A stretch of DNA of 64,000 nucleotides, from positions 328,603-392,602 of the forward strand of contig CAVRGT010000012.1 of NCBI GenBank assembly GCA_963720805.1. Direction: 5' to 3'. How positions within the stretch are numbered: position 1 is the first letter of the stretch; each line of letters begins with the position of its first letter. The translations under genes and the position numbers were made by a program. Under the pieces are notes generated by a model. The model saw nothing but the letters and a program-made list of their open reading frames with translations, was not told where the DNA came from and did not search any database. The DNA is from VRUE01 sp963720805 (GTDB lineage: Bacteria > Actinomycetota > Thermoleophilia > Solirubrobacterales > 70-9). Of this stretch, positions 19,279 through 26,225 are shown piece by piece.

Positions 19279-21564
19279 CTATTTGGCCGCGGCCTTGGCG
19301 CGTTTGCGGCCGCGGGTTGCGGTGTCGGCTTTGCTGGCGACCTTTTTCTTGGTCTTCGTCTTGGTCGCCGGCTTGTCCTCGTCGCCCTCAGGGAGCGGCT
19401 TCTCCGCCATCGCTTCTTTGGCCGCTTTCGCCGCTTCGCGTTCGGCGCGGCGTTTCTTCATCTCCTGCATCGACTCGCAGTCGTCGTTGAGGCAGAGGTT
19501 CCAGGGGCGGCCGCGGAAGGGCTGCACTTTCAGCCGCGGCGTCTCGCCGCAGATCGAGCAGCGTTCTTCGAGTTTGAAGACATCGCCGCGCTGGGGCAGC
19601 GGGAAGGTCTGGTCGCAGGACTCGGGATCGTCGAGGGTCCAGCCGCTGCAGCCGACGAAGCGCTTGCCCGACTTCTTGGCGCGGATCACGCGCAGCATGT
19701 GGGGTGAGCCGTCCTCCTTCTTGCGGCCGGCTTCTTCGCAGACCTTGCAGGGGCCGAGGATGCGGTCTTCGTCCATGCCCTTCCAGACGACTTTGGCCAG
19801 GTCTTCGCGGCTCTCGTCGATTTCGGTCCAGGTCTTGTGCAGCAGTTCGCGGCTGTCGCCGACAACGCCGTCCTTGCTCATCGCGCCGGCGGCGATCTGG
19901 TCCATCTCGGACTCGAGCTGGGCGGTCATCTCCGGCGTCGCCATCGCCGGCACGTATTTTTTGAACGCCTCATACATCGCGATCCCGGTCTCGGTCGGGA
20001 TCGGCGGGTTGCTGTAGACGTAGCCGCGGTCGAAGAGCTTCTTGATGATGTCGGCGCGGGTCGCCTTGGTGCCGAGGCCGCGCTCCTCCATCATCTCGAC
20101 CAGCTTCGCCTGCGAGATGCGGCTGGGCGGCTGGGTCTCCTTGTCGACGATCCAGGGATCGCCGTCGAGCTGCAGGGTCTGACCCTCCTTGAGCGCCGGG
20201 ATCTCCTCGTCGGAGGAGCGGGCATAGGTGTAGATGCCGGCGAAGCCGGGGTCGACGACGACCGAGCCGCGGACGAAGTAGGTCTGCGAGCCGGCGCTGA
20301 TGTCGGCCCGCGTGGACTCGGTGATCATCGGCGGGCTGAAGGTGGCGAGGAAGCGGCGCACGACGAGTTCGTAGACGCGCTTCTTGGGACCGTCGCCGAG
20401 CGCACCGGGGTGGATCGCCTGGGTCGGGTAGATCGGCGGGTGGTCGGTCGTCTCTTTTTTGCCGCGGGTCGGCTTCAGCTCACCGTCGAGCAGGCCCGAG
20501 GCGGCGGAGAACTCCTTGACCTTGACCAGCGAGGTGACCAGCTCGCGCAGCGGTAGCGAGACCGGGTAGACCGTGTTGTCGGTGCGCGGGTAGGAGATGA
20601 AACCGTCCATGTAGAGGTCCTCGGCGAGGCGCATCGCGGCGGCCGGGGTGATGCCGAGGCGGCTGGAGGCGTCGGTGGTGAAGGCGGTCGTGTTGTACGG
20701 CGTCGGCGGTTTGCGCGTGTTCTTGCGCGCCGTCACCGACTTGACCGTGCCCGGGCCGCTGGTGCCGGCGAAGGCGGAGTCGGCCTCCGCTTTCTCCCAG
20801 AACTTGTCGGTCTCGTGATGGGTCTCGAAGCTGCCATCGGCGTGCTCGAACTTGGCGAAGAGTTCCCAGAAGGGTTTGGCGACGTGGGCGCGGCGCTCCA
20901 TCTCGCGCTCGACGATCAGGCCCAGGGTCGGGCTCTGCACGCGGCCGACCGAGAGGAAGTTGGAGCCGAAGCGGCGGGTCGAGAGCGAGACCGCGCGGGT
21001 CAGCGTCGCGCCCCAGAGCAGGTCGATGTCCTGGCGGGCGGCGCCGGCGTTGGCCAGCGGGTAGGAGAGCTCGTCGAGCTCGTTGAAGGCGCGTTCGATC
21101 TCTTCTTTGGTCAGCGCCGAGTAGCGGGCGCGGAGGATTCGCAGCGTGCCGGCCTTGGTTTCCTCGCGATTGCCGAGGGTCGGGTTGGCGTCGAGCATCT
21201 CCTCCAGCGCCTCGAGGCCGATCAGCTCGCCCTCGCGGTCGAAGTCGGTCGCGATCACCAGCTCGTCAGCCTCCTGGGCCACCTTGCGGATCGCCTTGAC
21301 CACGTTCTTGTCGGTCGGCTCCTTGATCAGCTCGGCGTCGATCAGGTCGTGCAGGTCGGTTTTCTGCCAGTTCGAGTAGCCCTCGGGGAAGGCCGGGCCG
21401 AGCACGTGGCCCTTGAGCCCGATCGTGCGCTGATCGTCGCCGGCCTCGTCGGTCCACGTGTAATACGGGACTTTGAAGGTTTTGTCGCTGGTCGCTGAGC
21501 CCTTGCTGAGGAAGGTCGCGATCTTCTCGGCGCTGTTGTTCTTCTCGGTGACGATTAGTCGCAT
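19279..21564 (-). CDS. topA: DNA topoisomerase I (type IA)
   Basis: 761 residues from ATG 21564. It relaxes negatively supercoiled DNA through a 5'-phosphotyrosine link. TOPRIM domain with IVTEKNNSAEKIA at the very start and ATDFDREGELIGLEALEE; catalytic tyrosine in FISYPRTDN; SVGRVQSPTLGLIVERE and MMEERGLGTKATRADII are type IA hallmarks. The start and overall layout resemble the archaeal-type topoisomerase I, not E. coli TopA (inference from motif spacing). Two zinc-finger-like blocks follow (CKVCEEAG...CSGW and CSICGETP...CLNDDC), then a Lys-rich tail (TKTKTKKKVASK) as in actinobacterial TopA. Confidence 0.93.
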   Translation of the reverse strand: MRLIVTEKNNSAEKIATFLSKGSATSDKTFKVPYYTWTDEAGDDQRTIGLKGHVLGPAFPEGYSNWQKTDLHDLIDAELIKEPTDKNVVKAIRKVAQEADELVIATDFDREGELIGLEALEEMLDANPTLGNREETKAGTLRILRARYSALTKEEIERAFNELDELSYPLANAGAARQDIDLLWGATLTRAVSLSTRRFGSNFLSVGRVQSPTLGLIVEREMERRAHVAKPFWELFAKFEHADGSFETHHETDKFWEKAEADSAFAGTSGPGTVKSVTARKNTRKPPTPYNTTAFTTDASSRLGITPAAAMRLAEDLYMDGFISYPRTDNTVYPVSLPLRELVTSLVKVKEFSAASGLLDGELKPTRGKKETTDHPPIYPTQAIHPGALGDGPKKRVYELVVRRFLATFSPPMITESTRADISAGSQTYFVRGSVVVDPGFAGIYTYARSSDEEIPALKEGQTLQLDGDPWIVDKETQPPSRISQAKLVEMMEERGLGTKATRADIIKKLFDRGYVYSNPPIPTETGIAMYEAFKKYVPAMATPEMTAQLESEMDQIAAGAMSKDGVVGDSRELLHKTWTEIDESREDLAKVVWKGMDEDRILGPCKVCEEAGRKKEDGSPHMLRVIRAKKSGKRFVGCSGWTLDDPESCDQTFPLPQRGDVFKLEERCSICGETPRLKVQPFRGRPWNLCLNDDCESMQEMKKRRAEREAAKAAKEAMAEKPLPEGDEDKPATKTKTKKKVASKADTATRGRKRAKAAAK

Positions 21565-21686
21565 CGGGCGGCGAGGGTAGCAGGGGCGCTCGGCGACGCT
21601 GTCAAGGAGAAATATCGGCTGCCGCTCTTCATATCTGGCTGCGAGCTGCCGATCAGGGGTGCAATGGACGTAGGATCGCGACTCTT

Positions 21687-22619
21687 GTGAGGGCACTGGT
21701 GACAGGCGGGGCCGGCTTCATCGGCTCGAATCTGACCGACGCGCTGCTGGCGCGCGGCGACGAGGCGATCATCGTCGACGACCTCTCCACCGGCCGCCGC
21801 GAGAACATCGAGCAGGCGCTCGCCAACGGGGCGACGCTGATCGAGGGCGACATCCGCGACCGCGCCGCGATCGAGGAGATCGCCGGCCGCGAGCGTCCCG
21901 AGGTGATCTTCCACCTGGCCGCCCAGATCGACGTGCGCAAGTCGATCGCCGACCCGGCCTTCGACGCCTCGATCAACGTCGGCGGCACCGCCAACGTGCT
22001 CGAGGCGGCCCGCGCCGCAGGCGTGCGCCGGGTCGTCTTCAGCTCGACCGGCGGCGCGATCTACGGCGAGGGCGACGGCCAGGAGCTGCCGCTCGGCGAG
22101 GACGCGCCGCTGGCGCCCGAGGCCCCCTACGGCCAGAGCAAGTTCGCCGGCGAGGGCTACCTCTCCCTGTATGAGCGCCTCTACGGACTTTCCAGCGTGC
22201 CACTGCGACTTGGCAACGTCTACGGCCCGCGCCAGGACCCGCTCGGCGAGGCTGGCGTGGTCGCGATCTTCTGCGGCCGCCTACGCGAGGGCAAGCGCCC
22301 AACCGTCTTCGGCGACGGCAAGCAGACCCGCGACTACATATATGTGGGCGACGTGGTCTCGGCGATGCTCGCCGCGGCCGAGGCCGAGACGAGCGGCCCG
22401 ATCAACATCGGCACCGGGATCGAGACCGACGTGCTGGAGCTGGTCAGCGCGCTCGGCGAGCTCGGCGGCAGCGGCGACTTCGAGCCCGAGTTCGCGCCGC
22501 CGCGCACCGGCGAGGTCCAGCGCATCTCGATCGACCCGACCCGCGCCGCCCGCGAGCTCGCCTGGCGCCCAGCGATGGACCTCAGCGACGGCCTACGAGT
22601 CACCCTCGACTCCATCTAG
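21687..22619 (+). CDS. NAD-dependent sugar epimerase/dehydratase (UDP-glucose 4-epimerase-like)
   Basis: 310 residues from GTG 21687. Rossmann motif VTGGAGFIGSNL at residue 5, IVDDLST for the cofactor 2'-OH, HLAAQIDVRKS, catalytic SST and Y-x-x-x-K in PYGQSKFAGE, then RLGNVYGPRQDP and FGDGKQTRDYIYVGD. This is the extended short-chain dehydrogenase pattern of GalE/UDP-glucose epimerases, making nucleotide sugars for the envelope. The substrate is not decidable. Divergent from topA with 122 bp between. A palindrome follows its stop. Confidence 0.88.
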   Translation: MRALVTGGAGFIGSNLTDALLARGDEAIIVDDLSTGRRENIEQALANGATLIEGDIRDRAAIEEIAGRERPEVIFHLAAQIDVRKSIADPAFDASINVGGTANVLEAARAAGVRRVVFSSTGGAIYGEGDGQELPLGEDAPLAPEAPYGQSKFAGEGYLSLYERLYGLSSVPLRLGNVYGPRQDPLGEAGVVAIFCGRLREGKRPTVFGDGKQTRDYIYVGDVVSAMLAAAEAETSGPINIGTGIETDVLELVSALGELGGSGDFEPEFAPPRTGEVQRISIDPTRAARELAWRPAMDLSDGLRVTLDSI

Positions 22620-22626
22620 CCCCGGG

Positions 22627-22675
22627 GCCGACGGGCCTCAAACGTGACATATCGACACGCTTTAGGCCCGTCGGC
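22627..22675. repeat. Palindrome after the epimerase gene
   Basis: GCCGACGGGCCT (22627-22638) pairs perfectly with AGGCCCGTCGGC (22664-22675). The loop holds CGTG/CACG. It sits between two plus-strand genes, 8 bases after the epimerase stop and just before the siroheme gene, and lacks a T-tract. Confidence 0.8.
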
Positions 22676-22708
22676 GGGCAGTTGGCGGGGATCACTAGGC
22701 TTTGAGAC

Positions 22709-23455
22709 ATGCCCGCTCAGACTTATGCCGGTAAGGAGTGCGTGTGTCAGCTGCGCAAGGGGATTTGCGATCAGTCATGCGTGCGCGACATGCTGGAGAC
22801 GCCGTTCTACATCGCCTGCCTGAAGCTGAAGGGGCGGCGCTGCGTGGTCGTGGGCGGTGGTGACATCGGGCTCGAGAAGGTCGAGGGGCTGCTCGCCTGT
22901 GACGCCGACGTGACCCTGATCGCGCCGGTCGCCCACCCGCAACTGGAGGAACTTGCCGGGGAGGGCTCGATCGTGTGGGAGAAGCGCGCCTACGCGGGCG
23001 CGGCCGACCTCGAGGGCGTCTTCATGGTGATCGCCTCGACCGACGACACCGAGGTCAACATCAAGGTCTACGACGACGCCGAGCAGCGGGCGATGCTGGT
23101 CAACATCGTCGACGTGCCGCCGCTTTGCAACTTCATCCTGCCCGCGATCGTGCGCAGCGGGCCGCTGGCGATTGCGATCTCCACCGCCGGCGCCTCCCCT
23201 GCCCTGGCGAAGCGGATGAAGCGCGAGATCTCCGCGCTCTTCGGCGAGGAGTACGCGCGGCTGGCGGTGATCCTCAACGACGCCCGCGGCTGGGCCAAGG
23301 GGACGCTGCCGACCTACCAGGACCGCAAGGAGTTCTTCGAGGGCATCGTCAACGGCGAGCCCGACCCGATCGAGCTGATCAAGAGCGATCGCGAGATCGA
23401 GCTGCTGGCGCTGATCGAGGCTGCCAAAGAGCGCGCCGCGGCGGCGCTCGCCTGA
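22709..23455 (+). CDS. Precorrin-2 dehydrogenase/sirohydrochlorin ferrochelatase (CysG N-domain, Met8p-like)
   Basis: 248 residues. Oxidises precorrin-2 to sirohydrochlorin (NAD) and probably inserts iron, on the siroheme branch. Rossmann motif VVVGGGDIGLEKVEGLL, TLIAPVAHPQLEELA, and the conserved VNIVDVPPLCNFILPAIV and STAGASPALAKRMK. The usual start for this family would be near MLETPFYIACLKLKGRRC (ATG 22790). The longer frame from ATG 22709 adds 27 residues with four Cys (CVCQLRKGICDQSC), which may be untranslated. The stop TGA lies in the arm of the following palindrome. Confidence 0.85.
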   Translation: MPAQTYAGKECVCQLRKGICDQSCVRDMLETPFYIACLKLKGRRCVVVGGGDIGLEKVEGLLACDADVTLIAPVAHPQLEELAGEGSIVWEKRAYAGAADLEGVFMVIASTDDTEVNIKVYDDAEQRAMLVNIVDVPPLCNFILPAIVRSGPLAIAISTAGASPALAKRMKREISALFGEEYARLAVILNDARGWAKGTLPTYQDRKEFFEGIVNGEPDPIELIKSDREIELLALIEAAKERAAAALA

Positions 23456-23570
23456 GGCCATCCCGGCAGGGGTTTCGCTTAACTTCTTTCGGTGCAGACG
23501 CGCCTGCTGACGCCGCAAGGTGGGCGCCGAAAAAGTGCAAGACGCTCCACCCCTACCGGGATGGCCTCAG
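23452..23570. repeat. Palindrome family B, copy 1 (119 bp)
   Basis: Arms of 22 bases, CTGAGGCCATCCCGG... (23452-23473) and ...CCGGGATGGCCTCAG (23549-23570), with one mismatch. Inner blocks CTTAACTTCTTTCGG and CCGAAAAAGTGCAAG pair partly. The arms contain the stop codons of both convergent genes (siroheme enzyme and MarR). The same element lies in the opposite orientation at 25303-25418. Confidence 0.9.
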
Positions 23571-24070
23571 GTGCCGCAGGCTGAGGCTCGAACCTGGTCG
23601 AGGGCCTGGCGTAGGTCGTTGGCCTGGGCGGCGGTGAGCTTGGCGGCGAAGGCGACCTTGAGCTCGGCGACGACGACGGGGCGCATTTCCTCGAGCAGGT
23701 CGCGGCCCGCGGGCAACAGCGTCGCGTAGCTGACGCGGCGATCGGTGTCGCAGAAGGTTCGCTCAAGTAGACCGGCCTTGATTAGTCGGTCGACCAGCTT
23801 GGTCAGGCCGCCGCGGGTGATCACGAGCGCCTCGGCGAGATCGCCCATCTTCAGCCGTTCCTCAGGGGCTTCGGAGAGCGTCGCCAGCACCTCGTACCAG
23901 GGCAGCGGCGGGAACTCGGCGGAGGTGAGAGCGTCCTGCAGTCGCCCGGTGATCGCCGCGTGGGTGCGGGTCAGCGCACCCCAGGCGTCGCCGTGAGGAT
24001 CTTGGGTCGGGGCATTGCCGTCCGGCCGGGAGGCCGGGCTCGGTGCTCTGTCTGCCGTTACCTGCTCCAT
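23567..24070 (-). CDS. MarR-family transcriptional regulator
   Basis: 167 residues. The winged helix is recognisable from LPWYEVLATLSEAPEERLKMGDLAEALVITRGGLTKLVDRLIKAGLLERTFCDTDRRVSYATLLPAG (short segments: MGDLAEALVITRGGLTKLVD is the recognition helix, DRRVSYATL the wing). The divergent position to yceI and an FMN reductase, with inverted repeats between, suggests autoregulation and control of that redox pair. The ligand is unknown. The extra 30 N-terminal residues are low complexity; a later start is possible. Confidence 0.88.
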   Translation of the reverse strand: MEQVTADRAPSPASRPDGNAPTQDPHGDAWGALTRTHAAITGRLQDALTSAEFPPLPWYEVLATLSEAPEERLKMGDLAEALVITRGGLTKLVDRLIKAGLLERTFCDTDRRVSYATLLPAGRDLLEEMRPVVVAELKVAFAAKLTAAQANDLRQALDQVRASACGT

Positions 24071-24103
24071 CGCTCAGATGATCGCAGATAAATGTTGTCT
24101 CAG

Positions 24104-24172
24104 CAATAGTTGTATCTACAAGCATTTCTGCTACGATTGTTTCTGCGTCAATCATTTAGCAAGCAACTATTG
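24104..24172. promoter_or_regulatory. Putative MarR operators between marR-like and yceI genes
   Basis: In an AT-rich gap of 116 bp, TTGTATCTACAA (24110-24121) is a perfect TTGTA/TACAA palindrome of the MarR box type. A larger inverted pair CAATAGTTG (24104-24112) and CAACTATTG (24164-24172) flanks the region. The placement fits repression of both divergent promoters. Confidence 0.5.
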
Positions 24173-24186
24173 ACTTGGAGGCAGAG

Positions 24187-24738
24187 ATGAGCACCCAGAC
24201 AGTCGCCCAGCAGGTCCCGGCAGGCACCTACGTGGTGGACCCGGTCCACTCCTCGATCAACTTCGCGATCACCCACAACGGCGTGGCAACCTTCCGCAGC
24301 GGCTTCGACGCCTATGAGGCGCGGCTGAGCGGCGGCGAGGCGCCCAAGCTCGAGGGCACGGTCGAGGTCGCCGGCATCAAGATCGACGAGGAGCAGCTCA
24401 AGGGTCACCTGCTCTCCCCCGACTTCTTCGACGCCGGCCGCTACCCGCAGCTGCGCTTCAACTCGAGCGAGCTGAGCGTCGCCGAGGACGGCGCCGTGAC
24501 CCTGCGCGGCGAGCTCGAGATCCACGGTGAGGTGCGCGAGGTCGAGGCCGGCGGCAAGTTCGGCCGGCTCGGCGCCGACCTCGGCGGCAACGCCCGCGTC
24601 GGCCTCTCGATCGCCGCCACGGTCGATCGGCGCAACTTCGGGCTCGACTGGAACGCCGAGCTGCCCAGTGGCGGCGAGGTGCTCGACTACGAGGTGGAGA
24701 TCGCGGTCGAGTTGGAGTTGGTCGAGGAGGCCGAGTAG
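24187..24738 (+). CDS. YceI family protein
   Basis: 183 residues from ATG 24187, with GGAGG 6 nt upstream. It is the lipocalin-like YceI fold: GTYVVDPVHSSINFAITHNG at the start, FDAGRYPQLRFNSSEL in the middle and IAATVDRRNFGLDWN near the end, as in polyisoprenoid-binding YceI proteins. No signal peptide, so cytoplasmic, as is common in actinobacteria. First gene of a two-gene operon with an FMN reductase (gap 2 nt), divergent from a MarR regulator. A role in stress or quinone/isoprenoid handling is inference. Confidence 0.88.
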   Translation: MSTQTVAQQVPAGTYVVDPVHSSINFAITHNGVATFRSGFDAYEARLSGGEAPKLEGTVEVAGIKIDEEQLKGHLLSPDFFDAGRYPQLRFNSSELSVAEDGAVTLRGELEIHGEVREVEAGGKFGRLGADLGGNARVGLSIAATVDRRNFGLDWNAELPSGGEVLDYEVEIAVELELVEEAE

Positions 24739-24740
24739 CG

Positions 24741-25304
24741 ATGCGGGTGCTGGGCATATCCGGCAGCCTGCGAAGCGGCTCGCTGAACAATGCCCTGCTG
24801 CGGGCGGCCGCCGAGCGGCTGCCCGCCGGGGCGGAGCTGGTCGAGTTCGACCGCCTGCGCGAGGTCCCGCCCTACGACGAGGACTTCGAACTGGAGGGGA
24901 CCCCTGCGGTGATCGAGGAGCTGCGCCAGGCGGTGCGCGAGGCCGACGCGGTCTTGATCGCGACCCCCGAGTACAACCACTCGATCCCGGGCCAGCTCAA
25001 GAACGCCCTCGACTGGGTCTCCCGCCCGGCCGGCAAGAGCGCCCTCAACGGCAAGCCGGCGGCGGCGATCGGCGCCTCGACCGGCATGTTCGGCGCGGTT
25101 TGGGCCCAAGCCGAGCTGCGCAAGGTCCTGGGTGCCCTTGGCGGCCGAGTGGTCGAGGCCGAGCTCCCTGTCGGCCATGCCAAGGAGCAGCTCCAAGGGG
25201 GTCACCTGGAGCTTCGTCCTGAGCAAGCAACGCAACTCGAGGACATCCTTGCCCAGCTCATCTCCGAGGCCGAGCTCGAGTCCGAACTCGCCGTAGCGGC
25301 TTAG
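24741..25304 (+). CDS. NAD(P)H-dependent FMN reductase
   Basis: 187 residues, flavodoxin-like. FMN-binding GISGSLRSGSLNNALL at the start and the family signature PEYNHSIPGQLKNALDW at residue 74, followed by GKPAAAIGASTG. Reduces flavin, quinones or chromate-type substrates with NAD(P)H. Starts 2 nt after yceI, so co-transcribed and probably under the neighbouring MarR regulator. The stop TAG is the first base pairs of the second family B palindrome. Confidence 0.9.
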   Translation: MRVLGISGSLRSGSLNNALLRAAAERLPAGAELVEFDRLREVPPYDEDFELEGTPAVIEELRQAVREADAVLIATPEYNHSIPGQLKNALDWVSRPAGKSALNGKPAAAIGASTGMFGAVWAQAELRKVLGALGGRVVEAELPVGHAKEQLQGGHLELRPEQATQLEDILAQLISEAELESELAVAA

Positions 25305-25418
25305 AGGCCATCCCGGTAGGGGTGGAACGTCTTGCACTTTTTCGTCGGGAGCAAGAGGTGCCAGCCCGCCGACTCTCCACCGAAAAAGTTAAGTGGAACC
25401 CCTACCGGGATGGCCTCT
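25303..25418. repeat. Palindrome family B, copy 2 (116 bp, inverted orientation)
   Basis: Arms AGAGGCCATCCCGGTAGGGG (25303-) and CCCCTACCGGGATGGCCTCT (-25418) are perfect complements. Reverse-complemented, the whole element aligns with 23452-23570 across arms and inner blocks (GTGCAAGACG, CTTAACTT), while the central bases differ. Sits between the convergent FMN reductase and hemolysin III genes and overlaps both stop codons. Confidence 0.9.
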
Positions 25419-26056
25419 CAGGCTGCTGGGAGAGCGAAGAACGCGATCGCCGCGAAGTGAGCGGCGGCAGCGAGGATGACGAAGAGGTGGAAGACCTCGT
25501 GGTAGCCGAAGACGCGGGGGTTGGGATTGGGGCGCTGGGTGGCATAGACGACGGCGCCCGCCGTATAGAGGAGGCCGCCGGCGGCGACTAGAAGCGTGCC
25601 GACGGTGCCGATCGAGCCCCAGAGCTCGGGGAAGGCGACGGCGGCGACCGAGCCGAGCGACATGTAGATCAGGGCGGCGACCCACTTCGGGTGTTCGATC
25701 CAGATCATCTCGACGATCGCGCCGGCGATCGCGCCGATCCAGACGACGACGAGGATCGCGTCGGCGAGCGGGCCGCTGAGGACGAGCAGGGCGAAGGGCG
25801 TGTAGGTGCCGGCGATGAGGAAGAAGATCATCGAGTGATCGAGCCGGCGCATCCAGCGGCGCACGTTGGGCCGGGTCCAGTTGACCCGGTGATAGAGCGC
25901 GCTGGTGCCGAGCAGGGCGGAGAGGCTGACCGCGTAGATCGCCACCGCGAGGGTGGCCTTCGGCGTCTTCGCGGCGATGATCAGGCCGGCGCCGAGGAAG
26001 AGTGAGATGAAGAAGGCCCACTCGTGCGAGACGCCGCGCAGCTTCGGCTTGACCAT
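25418..26056 (-). CDS. Hemolysin III/PAQR family membrane protein
   Basis: 212 residues with seven predicted transmembrane segments. It has the PAQR/HlyIII signature: SALYHRVNW in the first third, RLDHSMIFFLIAGTYTPF in the middle and GYHEVFHLFVILAAAAHF at the end. The conserved His/Asp residues would bind zinc on the inner face. The family includes bacterial TrhA, linked to membrane fluidity homeostasis; the hemolysin name is historical. Divergent from nrdJ. Confidence 0.92.
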   Translation of the reverse strand: MVKPKLRGVSHEWAFFISLFLGAGLIIAAKTPKATLAVAIYAVSLSALLGTSALYHRVNWTRPNVRRWMRRLDHSMIFFLIAGTYTPFALLVLSGPLADAILVVVWIGAIAGAIVEMIWIEHPKWVAALIYMSLGSVAAVAFPELWGSIGTVGTLLVAAGGLLYTAGAVVYATQRPNPNPRVFGYHEVFHLFVILAAAAHFAAIAFFALPAA

Positions 26057-26225
26057 GCCCCCAGGGTACTCGGACTTTGTGCCGATATTGCGGAATTGCC
26101 ACCATGTAGGGGCGGCGCGCCCGGCGAATCAAGTCCCTTATTTGCGCTTTTCGCCACTTTTCCGTCTGGTGCTTTAGCGATCCTGCTGTGTTACCCCTGA
26201 AAGTTGCTGCGAGAGGAGAAGTTTG

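Noticed and set aside
26057..26225. Cobalamin riboswitch upstream of nrdJ
   Set aside because: Only 169 bp, and no B12-box pattern was recognisable by eye; a covariance search would decide.
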